53,779 nt of DNA from Penium margaritaceum (taxonomy: Eukaryota; Streptophyta; Zygnematophyceae; Desmidiales; Peniaceae), in assembly GCA_023375785.1 (NCBI GenBank), contig SZWC01001199.1, forward strand, positions 31,252 to 85,030. The letters run 5' to 3'. The notes beneath the pieces are model-generated. The model was not told the DNA's origin. It did not search any database and was given only the letters and a program-made list of their open reading frames with translations. The position numbers and the translations under genes are program-made. Below, one piece after another: positions 1 through 9,214 of this stretch; positions within the stretch are counted from its first letter, which is position 1; each line of letters starts with the position of its first letter.

Positions 1-2
1 CT

Positions 3-1353
3 TCCTTGTCCCCTGATCATGCCGATCTCTTGCACCGTCGTCTCTGTCACATCCACACCGCTGCCATCCAACGCCTGCTGCGCCTGCAACCTGCTCTTGG
101 GCTTGATGCTGCCACGTTTGTGCCCCCTTGTACATCCACTTGTTTGGACTAGTGGAAAAATGCATCGCTCTCCCTTTTCCTCGTCTGAGTCCACCACTAC
201 TCACCCTCTCAACCTGGTCCATGCAGACGTCATGGGTCCTCTGTCCCATGACTTTCTTGGTGGTCTTGGTCGCTACGTCCTATGCTTGACTGACGACTTC
301 TCCCGCTACCGATGGGTCTTTGCTCTTCGTCACAAAAGCGACGTCACTGATGTCCTGGAGTCTTGGCTCCCACAGGCTGAGCGTGCCTGTGGGCGCTTGT
401 TACGTGTCTTCCGCAGTGATCGTGGGGGTGAATTCTTTGGTCCCACCTCTTGCTTTCTCTCGTCACGTGGGGTCCGACTCGAGTCCTCTGCCCCTTACAC
501 ACCCCAGCAAAATGGGGTTTCTGAACGCTGGAATCGTACTCTTGCTGATGGGGTCAGGTCTCTTCTCTCTGCTTCCGGGCAGTCACCTCTCTTTGCTTTC
601 GAGGCCATGTGCTACATGACCTGGGTCTGGAACCGTGTCCCTCACGGCCCTCTCCCCCACACCGTCACTCCCTTTGAGCGTTGGACTGGGCAACGTGCTG
701 ATCTTCGGCTCGCCCGTGTCTGGGGGTGCCTTGCCTCTGTGTGGATCCCCTTGGACCAATGCGACGGTAAGCTCTCCCCTCGTGGACACCTTTGTGTCTT
801 CTTGGGCATCTCTCCCTTCTCCAAAGCGTGGCGCTTTTGGGATCCCTCTCGATCCCGGTTCATTGAATCACGTGACGCCTTCTTCTTTGAGCACCTCTTT
901 GAATGCGACTGTCCGCGATTTGGTGGCTCCCTCTCCCCGCCCTCTCCGGGTGGGGGTGGTCGTCTGCCCTCCGGGCCCTCTCTTCTCTCGTCGGAGCGGC
1001 CCTCGTCTCCTGTGTCCAGTGCTCCTGTGTCCAGTTCTCCTGTATCCAGTTCTCCTATGTCCAGTTCTCCCGAGGTCAGTTCTCCCGGGCCCAGTCCTAC
1101 CTCACCATCTTCCCCCACTGAGTCTTGCTCTCACACTGAGTCCTCTGCTCCTCGCATGACCGCTCACTCTACTCCGCAGTCCCCTACTATGGTCTCTCCT
1201 GCATCATCTGTGTCTCCTCCTGCCGCGGTCACTCCATCCTCTGAGCCTCATGCGCATGAGGTCATTCCCCTTTCGCCCCCGGCTGGTCAGTCGCACTCCT
1301 CTTCTCCTCCTCTCTCATCCTGTGCACCATCCATCCCACCGGTGTCGCCCTAA
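3..1353 (+). pseudogene. Element A GAG-pre-integrase and integrase
   Basis: Frame 3 from base 3 encodes the GAG-pre-integrase signature (ADLLHRRLCHIH, then CLD). It shifts to frame 1 at about 147-155, where the CxxC-type linker before GKMHRSPF is damaged. Frame 1 carries the integrase core: HADVMGP with the first catalytic Asp, FRSDRGGEFFGP with the second, and PYTPQQNGVSERWNRT with the Glu. The typical C-terminal stretch (WVWNRVPH, CVFLGISP, SRDAFFFEHL) follows. A long Ser/Pro-rich linker (residues about 300-440) leads toward RT. The frame ends in TAA at 1351-1353, but the same frame stays open beyond it, so this looks like a single nonsense change. The catalytic triad is intact. Confidence 0.9.
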
Positions 1354-3153
1354 ACTCGTGGCGGACGCCTCCGAACGCTTCCGTCACAGTCTCGTCCAGT
1401 GGTCTCCGGTGATCCTGGCCTTCGAGCCCTCGGTCTTGCTTCCTCTGCTCTGTCCACTGCGGCCTTAGTCGTCCACCCCAGCACAAGCCTTGGGTACTCC
1501 CTTCTTGAGGCAGAATTTCACTCTGCCCTGTCATCCTCTGTGGCTGGGTATGTGGCAACCTGCTTTGCTGCCGCTGGCCTTGCACCTCTAGCGCTTGAGC
1601 CCCTGACTGTACAGGCAGCTCGCACAGCCCTTGACTCACCGCTGTGGGAGAAGGCTATGAAGGCTGAGCTTGATGCACTTGCTGAACATGGCGTGTATGA
1701 GCTCGTGGATCTACCACCCGGTCGCAAAGCAATTGCAGCCAAGTGGGTGTACCGCCGCAAACTCAACCCTGACAACACAATAGAACGGTACAAAGCTCGT
1801 CTCAGTACGAAGAGATTCTCCCAGATCCCGGGTATCGACTTTGACGAAACATTCGCACCAGTTGGCAGGTACACCACGGCCAGAGCTCTTCTGAGCCTGG
1901 TCGCTCAACACGATTGGGAACTCGAGCAAATGGATGTTACCAATGCCTTTCTCCATGGCAGCTTGGATGAGGAGATTTACATGGTTCAGCCACCCGGCTT
2001 CTCAGATGGAACAAAAAGGGTATGGCGTCTGCGTAAGGCCCTCTATGGTTTGAAACAGTCACCACGGTGTTGGAACCAAGAGATCACTACGACTCTTGAA
2101 AAGGGTGGCTACAAACGAAGTCCTGTGGATCCTGCACTGTTCCTCAGTGATCCCACCAAACCACTTGTGGCCGTCCTTGTCTACGTGGATGATCTCCTCA
2201 TCGCCTCTCCCGACCCGACATCAGTCAGAGCTGTCAAAGCTCTTCTGCAGTCGACTTACAAGATGAAAGATCTTGGTCCAGCTCGAGTCTTTCTTGGTAT
2301 GGAGCTGGAACGTGATCGTCAGCGACGTACCTTGCACGTTCATCAGGCTGCGTATGTACGTAGTCTGGGGGAGCGCTTCTCAGTGCTCCTCACAGCCATC
2401 CCCACTGCGTCCACACCCATGATACCGGCCGGTCAGTCCTTACTGAAGTCACGGGAGGTGTCCATGCTGGGGGAGACAGTCGATGTGACCGACTATCTCA
2501 GAGTCATTGGCTCATTGATGTACCTTGCCACCACCACTCGCGCTGACGTGGCATTTGCTGTAAACTTCCTCTCTCAGTTCTCAGAGTACCCTCGTGAGCG
2601 CCATCTTGAGGCTGCATTGCGGGTTGTGCGCTATGCTCTCTCCACATCCCGCACTGGACTGTACTTTTGCGCGCAGCCCTCGGTGGTAGTGGACGGCTTT
2701 ACCGACAGTGATTGGGCACATGATACTGATGCCCGGAGCCGAACAGGCTACATCTTCCTTGTTGGCAGCACTGCAGTATCCTGGAAAAGTGGCAAACAGG
2801 GGTGTGTGGCACGCAGCACCGCTGAAGCTGAGTATGTCGCACTTGGAGCAGGCACATGTGATGCTGTCTGGCTTTGTCGCTTGCTGCAGCAGCTGCGTGT
2901 TCCCATTGGCTGCATCACTCTGTGCTGCGATAACCAAAGCACAAAGGCCATTGCTGAGAATAGCGGCATGTACCATTCACGCACCAAGCACATCAATGTT
3001 GAGCACCATTTCGTTCGCGAGTGCATTGCTGCTGGTATTGTCCGGGTGACTTGGGTGGACACACGGTCGCAGCAAGCTGACTTCCTCACAAAAGCTCTCA
3101 GTCGTAATGTACTCCACTCTGTTGGTCTCATCTGTCCACATGATCCAGGTTGA
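1354..3153 (+). pseudogene. Element A reverse transcriptase and RNase H
   Basis: The frame is continuous with the integrase frame after the 1351 stop, and the first ATG is at 1399. RT landmarks in order: WEKAMKAELDALAEHGVYEL, AKWVYRRK, YKARL, FAPVGRYTT, EQMDVTNAFLHG, ALYGLKQSPRCW, and the catalytic YVDD at 2182-2193. RNase H follows with DSDWAHD, RSTAEAEYVALG, DNQSTKAIAENS, RTKHINVEHHFVRE and QADFLTKAL, ending near 3153. All the catalytic positions I can recognise are present and there is no internal stop, so this half is potentially functional if the upstream stop is ignored. It is the youngest-looking coding sequence in the window. Confidence 0.92.
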
Positions 3154-3230
3154 CTGATTCATTGTGCTGTTATCACCTCTCGTTACCACTCGTGTAATTC
3201 TCGTGTGCATGGGGTGATTGGTTGCGGTGC

Positions 3231-3239
3231 ATGGGGGAG
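3231..3239 (+). promoter_or_regulatory. Element A polypurine tract
   Basis: ATGGGGGAG immediately precedes TGTTGAAG, the LTR start. This is the usual second-strand priming site of copia elements, 78 bases after the RNase H stop. Confidence 0.8.
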
Positions 3240-3976
3240 TGTTGAAGTTCGTTGGCCACTCATAACGCTGTGCTCTCTTGCCCATCACACACTGTGCATC
3301 TCATTGTACAGATTGAATGACATGGCTCAACTTGGGGAAGCAACAGACATGACATTTCTGGCAGAAGTCCTTGATGCTTTCTGGCAACCACTGCAGCTTC
3401 ACCCAATGGCCTCCTCTGAGGCACTTGATGCCATCGTCTAACTCTGTGTGTTTCTTATGACTCTGTGGTATGGAAGATGTTAGGGCCCGTACACTCTAAC
3501 TGCCGTGCCCTGCATCATGTTGCTTGCATTGAATGTTTTCGGGGGAGCTGCATTTCCCGGGTGCTGATCCTTAGGGGGCGACTGTGCCGGGTTTTGCCCG
3601 TGCACTGGTGAGTAGCCGCTGTAAGGTTGATGACCAAGCGGTCGGGCTCGACCCCCGGGTGGCGGTGTGCACTCGCTCAGGAGTGATGCCCGGAGCGAGG
3701 CCCACTCACCGGTTGACTTAGTTAAGCTCGCTCCCCCTTTCTCCTTGTCTTGGTTGTACCGAACAAGTGAAGCAAGCTTTCCACATCCATGGCGTGGCAT
3801 GTCTCTTGCACGTTCGTGGTTAGCCTAACACACGTGACCTAGGGAGGTTACCAGCAATTTCAAGTCTCAGCTGAGAGCAAGTGGCCACAACATCCATTCT
3901 GCATCTACTTGAGAGCTTTATTGATGTGATCAACATAACATGTTTGTCTTATGCTCAGCGTGACATGGAGCAAACA
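3240..3976 (+). repeat. Element A 3' LTR
   Basis: It starts TGTTGAAG right after the PPT and ends AAACA at 3976, where RNase H coding of element X resumes. Patches in the last part (CATCCATTCTGCATCTACTTGAGA, about 3892-3915, and GACATGGAGCAAA near the end) recur in the K 3' LTR at 37456-37545. That supports both the end point and the kinship of A and K. The LTR is enlarged by a 353-bp insertion at 3478-3830. Without it the LTR is 384 bp. Confidence 0.75.
3478..3830. repeat. 353-bp LTR-like insertion in A's LTR
   Basis: The segment has perfect 7-bp inverted ends, TGTTAGG at the left and CCTAACA at the right. It is GC-richer than the surrounding LTR and has no matching segment in the related K LTR. 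This is what a solo LTR or a very small terminal-repeat element would look like. Flanks GAAGA and CACGT do not form a target duplication, so the call is tentative. Confidence 0.45.
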
Positions 3977-4053
3977 TGGAGGTGCAGTAAGTCGGGTGAG
4001 TAGCAAGCAAGAATGTATCTCTTTGTCGACAGCTGAAGCCGAGTACATCACCT
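3977..4053 (+). pseudogene. Element X RNase H, fragment 1
   Basis: The frame from 3978 reads GGAVSRVSSKQ, then ECISLSTAEAEYIT, the central copia RNase H motif. It is cut on the left by the end of element A's LTR and on the right by the insertion of element B. The coding continues in register after B: the codon split by the insertion is completed at 10808. Confidence 0.85.
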
Positions 4054-4721
4054 TGTTGGTTTGTGTGGCTTCCACCCATCACGACCGACATTGCTAGTTT
4101 ACCGATGTACCCACATTTGGGGTATATGGCAGAGGAGGGTGTGACGACACGACGGGCCTCCTGACTACACCGAGACTTCTCCAGCACCTACGAAATCGCT
4201 GGCGAGACGCGGTCGATGCGTTCCGGCAGCCATGTGGGCTTGTCAGGAGGTAGGAGAGTTTTCTTGGTGGGTTCAGACCCGCGCACCTGGTTGACTGTAC
4301 CGGTGCGACGAGGAGACCCAATGGCTATTGTGGGGCTTCCGATGTTCGGAAAGCCGTCTGTGATGTCTGGACGTTGATTCCGAGATGTTTTGGCACTGCT
4401 CATATTTTCTTGGTGGTCGAGACCCGGGCACTCGGAGAGTTGTTCCGGTGCCTTGAGGAGACCACCTTTGTTACTCTCGTGGTGTATGCAGTGTGTTCTC
4501 CCTCTTGACTCATTTGGGTTCAGCAGGGGTGACGGGGCCCGGTGCGGTTAGCTGCCGGCGCCCCGATACAAGCCCGCTAGGGGCTCATTTGTAGACTTTC
4601 CTTGTTCTTTATATTCAGCGTTCTAGACTTAGCCAAATTCTTGCCGTCTTGCATTGCATTCACACACAGAGCTCATGTTCGTTCTTGCATGGGCCTGCAT
4701 GCCCTAAAATTATTTCCAATA
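4054..4721 (+). repeat. Element B 5' LTR (668 bp)
   Basis: It starts TGTTGG and ends CCAATA, directly abutting the PBS. It is closely similar to 10135-10802 and to the solo LTR at 12113-12780, all three being 668 bp. It contains two hairpin-type motifs (about 4265-4320 and 4411-4465) related to the array at 9522-10000. The GATACAAGCCC at the putative TATA position reads GATATAAGCCC in the 3' copy. Confidence 0.9.
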
Positions 4722-4733
4722 TGGTATCAGAGC
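4722..4733 (+). promoter_or_regulatory. Element B primer binding site (tRNA-iMet 3' end)
   Basis: TGGTATCAGAGC is the standard plant copia PBS, complementary to the 3' end of initiator tRNA-Met. It begins on the base after the 5' LTR. Confidence 0.92.
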
Positions 4734-4742
4734 ACAAGGGGA

Positions 4743-5208
4743 TGTGTGAGCAGCAGAAGCAGCAGTAGTGGACGGAACGTAAAGAGAATGCGCCACGTGG
4801 CGCCATGTCGGCAGCAGCGTGAGGGAGCGCAAAGCGACTGCACGCGAACGCCACAGGGGTGGTGAGAAGCAGCAGTAGCAGCAGCAGCAACACGCGTTGG
4901 CAGCAGCAGTGTGCACGAGCAGCAGCGACGCAGCAGCAGCTTGCAGCCGTGGCAACAGTGAGTAGCAGCAGCGAGCAGAAGCAGCAGCGTGCAGCAGCAA
5001 GCAGCGACGCAGCAGTAGCAGAAGCAGTTGTAGTAGCAGCAGCAGCTTTAGCAGTAGCAGCAGCAGTAGCAGCAGCAGCAGTAGTAGCAGCAGCAGCAGC
5101 AGCCTGTAGAGCAAAAGGAAAAAAAAAACAAAAGCAGCAGCGGCGGCAGCATCAAGCAATAGCAGCAGTGTGTAGCAGCAACAGCCGCGGCGGCAGCAGC
5201 AAGCATCA

Positions 5209-5239
<31 letters not shown>

Positions 5240-5330
5240 AAGCAGCAGCAACAGCAGAAGCAGCAGCAGCAGCAGCAGAAGCAGCAGCAGCAGCAACCGC
5301 AGCAGCTGCACCTGCCGCTGCAGCTGCTGG
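4743..5330 (+). repeat. CAG-rich triplet microsatellite leader of element B
   Basis: About 590 bases are dominated by imperfect GCA/CAG repeats beginning 10 bases after the PBS. Occasional TAG, CGG and A-rich breaks occur, the main one being AAAAAAAAC near 5120. One frame (from 4859) reads Ser-, Ala- and Gln-rich runs and the opposite strand reads poly-Leu. Long open frames are expected from such a repeat and are not by themselves evidence of a protein. The counterpart element O has TAG/AGT triplets at the corresponding place. Confidence 0.9.
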
Positions 5331-5785
5331 TGCCGGTGCGAGGAGGGCCTCGCAGCCCTCCTCTGATCAACGGGCCCTCTGAGGGGGCCCCGCTCGCACC
5401 CCCCCCCTCCCTTCCTCCTCTTCTTAGGGGGGGCCTCGGAGGGCCTTGCCGAGCCCCTCTGAGGGGCCCTTCGGAGGGGGCCCGTCGGCCTCGTGGGCCC
5501 CCTCGGCCCCGTCGGCCCCGTCTGCCCCGTCGGCCGACCGAGGGGGGCCGGGTCAGAGGGGCGGACAATCCCCCCCCTCTCGCTCCCACCTCCCCCCCCA
5601 CACCCACTCGCTCACTCGCTCGCTCAGCGAGCGAGCGAGCGAGCGTGCACAAGAGGGAGGGCCGGACAAGCCGGACACCCCCCTCCCCCTCCTTATTTTC
5701 TCCATTCGCCCACCTTCTGGGTAATCGAGAAAAGGGGGGGGGAGTCACCAAAAATACGAAAAGGGGTACGCCTGAAAGCGAGTGA
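4859..5785 (+). CDS. Low-complexity Ser/Ala/Gln-Pro/Arg reading frame in B leader (doubtful gene)
   Basis: A 308-codon frame spans the CAG repeat. Residues about 1-45 are Ser/Gln-rich, 46-85 Ala/Val-rich and 110-155 Gln-rich with periodic Lys. A Pro/Arg/Gly-rich stretch follows over the GC-rich palindromic DNA. It could be a disordered N-terminal part of the element's protein or simply an open frame in repetitive DNA. The composition follows the DNA repeat exactly, so I favour the second reading. No known domain is seen. Confidence 0.25.
5340..5690 (+). repeat. GC-rich palindromic block of element B
   Basis: It contains repeated GAGGGGCCC/GGGCCCTC segments, for example around 5370-5390 and 5450-5490, able to form many alternative hairpins. 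At 5615-5635 there is an exact inverted repeat with 10-base arms (CTCGCTCGCT and AGCGAGCGAG) around one base. Element O has a longer perfect palindrome at the equivalent place (53375-53421). Confidence 0.75.
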
Positions 5786-6023
5786 AAAAAAAGGTAATAC
5801 AAGAAAAGAAAAGGCGAGGGCCAAAGACGAGCAGAAGGGAGACCTATTAAAAAAAAAGGGGGTGGAGGGTGAGGACAAGAAAAAAAAGGAGGAGGTGGCC
5901 TTAGGCAAGAAGAAAAAAAAAGGAAAACAAAAAGGGGGGAATCGTCCAAATACTGACGCCCCAGCAGCAGCAGCTTTCGTCGCAGCCATAGCGGTGGCGG
6001 GTGGAGTTGCAACGACTACTTAG
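5493..6023 (+). CDS. Lysine-rich reading frame of element B (uncertain)
   Basis: The 176-codon frame starts Gly/Pro-rich, becomes strongly basic (runs such as KKKGVEGEDKKKKEE and GKKKKKGKQKGG at residues about 95-150) and ends with an Ala/Val tail. The minus strand of element O, at 53190-53570, encodes a similar basic stretch (EKGKKGKGEGG, KKKRQKRKKGKGG) just upstream of its zinc knuckle. Conservation of this character in two copies is mild support for coding; otherwise it could be A-rich DNA read in an open frame. No domain recognised. Confidence 0.35.
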   Translation: MGPLGPVGPVCPVGRPRGAGSEGRTIPPLSLPPPPPHPLAHSLAQRASERACTRGRAGQAGHPPPPPYFLHSPTFWVIEKRGGESPKIRKGVRLKASEKKGNTRKEKARAKDEQKGDLLKKKGVEGEDKKKKEEVALGKKKKKGKQKGGNRPNTDAPAAAAFVAAIAVAGGVATTT

Positions 6024-6069
6024 TGAGGGGCCGTTGCAGCTACGTTTCTACTTCGTCCTTCCCCACTGA

Positions 6070-7188
6070 CGACGGTTTGTGCATCGGCAGCTATTTCCAC
6101 TTCGAGACGTGTCCTGGACTGGCGTCTCCCTGGGGCCCGTGGATTGGTGCGCGCACTTCACCCCGTGGGATCGACGGCGGATCGAGGGCTGGGTCGTCTA
6201 TCGCTTGGAGCAGCAGCCACACCTGCAGCCGCCGCCTCTTCTCGTATTGGAGCAGTCTTCGCTCCATTCGTGGCAGCAGCATTGGTCACCGCGGCTAGTC
6301 AGACTCGCGTCTCCGGGTGTGCTGTGGTAGTGCAGCTCTTCCCGTCTGGTCACGTTTGCTGACCCGGACGCCGTGACCTCCAGGAGTGATAGTACCTACG
6401 GGCCTCATTCTCTCCCGTGGCTTGGTGTTTACCACCGGGAGTAGGTGCCCTCGGCACCTATCCATCGTCCAGCGCACGAGATGAGTGCGCGAAAATTTGA
6501 CCCGGCGCCTTGCGCATTCGCCTGCTACTACTGTGGTGATGGACGTCATGGTTGGCGTCGCTGTTGGACGCGCCCTCCCGGCTGGCATCCACCTTGGTTA
6601 CAGCCTCGTCCGAGCCTGCATCCTCCACAGCATACGGATCTGCCGGCGTTGGTATGTCCCCTAGCTGGACCTCTGGCGAGCATATTCGCTGAGATCCACG
6701 GCCTCCGGCAGACGGTGCAGCGGCTCTGTGACCTTGTCGTCACTGAGCGTGCTTCTGCTACTCGTTCGTCGACGGCCTCTTCGATCACATCTCCTCCACC
6801 CTCTCCTCCTTCGTCATCCGATGGTGTACCTTCAGCCCCATCTGCCAGCGAGTCTCAGGCTGCCACCATCCTTTCGATCCTCCACTCTGTTGCGACCACG
6901 ACGCCACCTCGCAATGACATTTCTTCATGCAATGGTTCCAGTCGAGTGGCCCCGCGACGTCGGCGTCAGCGCTCCGCACGCCGTGCTCGCGCCGGTTTCG
7001 ATACATCCTCCACCTCCTCGGCTTCCATTGTTGTACCTGTCAAGGGGGAGTGTGGTCATCAGACAGTGCCTATGCCCGTAGCGACAGTAGCAGCACCCCC
7101 GCCGTCCCGCCGTGCCTTAGCGTCAGCCGAGGCAGATACAGATGACAGGGTGGTAGTACATGACGTGGAGTCTGATCACGCCATGTAG
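6070..7188 (+). pseudogene. CCHC zinc-knuckle protein of element B, N-terminal part
   Basis: One frame (first stretch 6070-6330, main stretch 6445-7188) is interrupted by TAG at 6328 and 6442. At 6523-6564 it encodes a perfect CX2CX4HX4C knuckle (CYYCGDGRHGWRRC), the nucleic-acid-binding finger of retroviral and copia Gag nucleocapsids. It is followed by RPPGWHPPW and a Leu-rich helix-like segment (IFAEIHGLRQTVQRLCDL), then Ser/Pro- and Arg-rich tracts. Element O encodes a clearly homologous finger plus downstream motif (52541-52582, minus). I infer a Gag/nucleocapsid-like RNA-binding protein. No capsid fold is recognisable from sequence alone. Confidence 0.7.
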
Positions 7189-7900
7189 GTCATGGTGCAG
7201 ACTTGCGTATCATCGAGCGCGACTTCCACGTCTGGGCTGGATCCAGATCTGCTACAGCAGCAGGTTGCGTTAGGAGGAGTGCGGGCCAAGCGTCCCTCGG
7301 TGGTACCACTCGCGGCTCTTACTGATGGCATCCCGGCGGTTGCACAGGGGTCCCGTACAGATCGGGATGCCTCTTGTGGAGTTTTGGTGGAGTTTGTGCA
7401 ACAGGCTCACACGATCCCGGCGGAGGTTTCAGTGTAGGAGATATGCGTGTCATCGAGGTCGACATCCACGCTGGGACAGGAGCCGGACGTTCTGCAGCAG
7501 CAGGTTACCTCAAGAGGAGTGCAGGCACGGTGTCCCTGGACTGTGCCACTCCCGGCTCCGTCCGGTGGAGGCACAGGACTTTCAGGGGAGAGTGTGCAGA
7601 CGACTCACACGACTCCGGCAGATGTTGGAGTACTTTGGACTTGCATGTCATTGAGATCGACATCTACGCTGGGGCAGCAGCCGGACATTGTGCAGCAGCA
7701 GGTTGCATCAGGAGGAGTGCAGGTCGCGCGTGCCTTGACGATGCCACTCGCGACTTCGACCAGTAGCGGCCTGGTGGTGGCACAGCAGTCTTGTGCAGAT
7801 CAGGATGCCCCACATGGATCTCCGGGGGCGTTAGCACACGAGATTCACACCAGTATGATACCAGACGTAGTGCATGTTGCAGAATCAGCCGGTTGATCTT
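7189..7900 (+). pseudogene. Tandem-repeat segment of the B protein (three units)
   Basis: The frame continues from the CCHC part after a TAG at 7186-7188 and is broken again by TAG at 7435-7437. Three imperfect units begin at 7204, 7444 and 7642 (spacing 240 and 198 bp). Each starts with a Ser/Thr-rich stretch (SSxSTSxLxxxPDxLQQQV), followed by a Val/Pro-rich portion. The repetition is visible at DNA and protein level, suggesting a repetitive structural region. No known family. Confidence 0.65.
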
Positions 7901-8083
7901 TTGGAGGTTGAGGCATTCTTGAGAGCAGCAGTTCTGAGAGACATCGCTGGGACATATGCTACAGCAGACATAGCAGGCTCCACCGTCTCATCTTCAGTAC
8001 ATGAGGACCAGCTTTAGCGTGAGGAGTCGTCCACCTTCCCATAGTCTCCGGGTTCCCGTACCCACGACGGAGTAGCGACATAC

Positions 8084-9214
8084 ATGACGGAGTCAGATGA
8101 TGATCCATACTCTATCATCAAGCAGGTGGTAGCGACCAGCGTTCCCGGCGAGACAGTGCGTGAGCGCCAGCTGCGCTTGTTAGTCTCCTTGACGGACATT
8201 GATGAGCCGGAGCCCTGTACACCTGTGTCCATTATGGCGGCAGTCGAGGACACCGAAGCAGATCCATACATGTAGATTGAGTCACCTCGTCAGCAGGAGC
8301 TGATTTCTGCCCCCTCGATTTCACCTCTTGGTGACGCTACCGATCACATCGACGCCGAGAGTGGTAGTACCTGCACGGACGACGCTTCCACATGCTCTAC
8401 AGACTCTGACGACTCCTCCTTCTCCTTCTCTCTCGGCATGCGACCGCTCACTCCTCGCATGACAGACACGAGCTGTGATGTGGATGCGACACTTGCAGCT
8501 GCATCCGATGTTCCAGCGTCTCAGCACATTGCGAGCTTGGTTGACCCCCAGGAGGATGCAGCAGCACTAGTTCTATCGTCTTCAGCAGCAGAGATGCAGA
8601 TGGTGCTGTACTCACAAGTTGTGGAGTCTGCATCTGCAGCATCCAGTGAGGCAGAGTTTATTCTACACCAGGTCGACATGGGCCACCTGGACATGTCCGA
8701 GGTAGATTATGCTGATCTGCAGGAGCGTGTAGTCATGCTACAGTAGGAGATGGTGGCAGCGCGTGAGCGATTCTCAGAGGAGGGCAGCATCACTGGTACC
8801 GGCAGGAGCCTTCCGGCAGCAGCAGTGATGTTGAGCGTGCCTTCGGCTTCCGCCATCCCTGCTCCTGTCGACCCCATCATCGCTCCTCCTTCTTCTGCTG
8901 CCGTCACGCACCTTCATCCACCCGGCTCACCTGCCCCATCTACATCTTCATCCACGAGTGGTGATCCGGTTCATCGCTCTAGCTCTCCTTTTCTGGCAGT
9001 ACACCCATGTGTCTCAGGGTCTCCTATCCCGTATCGGAGGCCAGCTTCGCCACTTCATCCAAGCACGCGTGCTGCTCGCCCATTCCCGTTCCTCCGGCGT
9101 ACACAGATGCATCGTGACAGTGCGGAGGCAGGAGAGACTGTGAGTTGGGACCCTTGGCAGTCACGCGAGGACTGGTATACCCCCGGTGATGTAGATTCAC
9201 ATGAGGAGTTGTAG
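8084..9214 (+). pseudogene. C-terminal reading frames of the B protein
   Basis: After a frame change near 7900-8080, one frame stays open from 8084 to 9214 apart from TAG stops at 8273-8275 and 8744-8746. It begins acidic (MTESDDDPYSIIKQ), includes RERQLRLLVSLTDIDE, then Asp/Ser/Glu-rich and Ala-rich tracts, a helix-like LQERVVMLQ segment and a Pro/Ser-rich tail. Few stops over 1.1 kb in one frame imply former coding. No family recognised. Most stops are TAG, which a single C-to-T change in a CAG codon would explain. Confidence 0.5.

Larger units (their letters stand above)
1..3976 (+). mobile_element. Element A: Ty1/copia retrotransposon, left-truncated by window edge
   Basis: The window opens inside the GAG-pre-integrase region of a forward copia element. 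It continues through integrase, reverse transcriptase and RNase H to a polypurine tract and a 3' LTR. The domain order INT before RT is diagnostic of copia rather than gypsy. The pol is the best preserved in the window, with one small frameshift near 150 and one in-frame stop at 1351-1353. The element ends inside the RNase H gene of an older element (X), which resumes at 3977. The 5' LTR and target duplication lie outside the window. Confidence 0.9.

Noticed and set aside
642..1118. 158-codon minus-strand frame opposite the A integrase linker
   Set aside because: Antisense of the Ser/Pro-rich linker. The plus strand carries the catalytic motifs.
3990..4060. An in-frame host gene around STAEAEYIT
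   Set aside because: The motif is the copia RNase H signature and continues across element B at 10808, so it is element X.
4660..5311. Long minus-strand frames of poly-Leu over the CAG repeat
   Set aside because: They are the reverse complement of the triplet repeat in other frames (CTG/CTC as Leu). No domain or independent support.
5206..6012. 268-codon minus-strand frame over GC- and A-rich DNA of B
   Set aside because: Cys/Leu-, Gly/Arg- and Phe-runs mirror the microsatellites and A-tracts of the plus strand. B's signals (PBS, PPT, knuckle) are all on plus.
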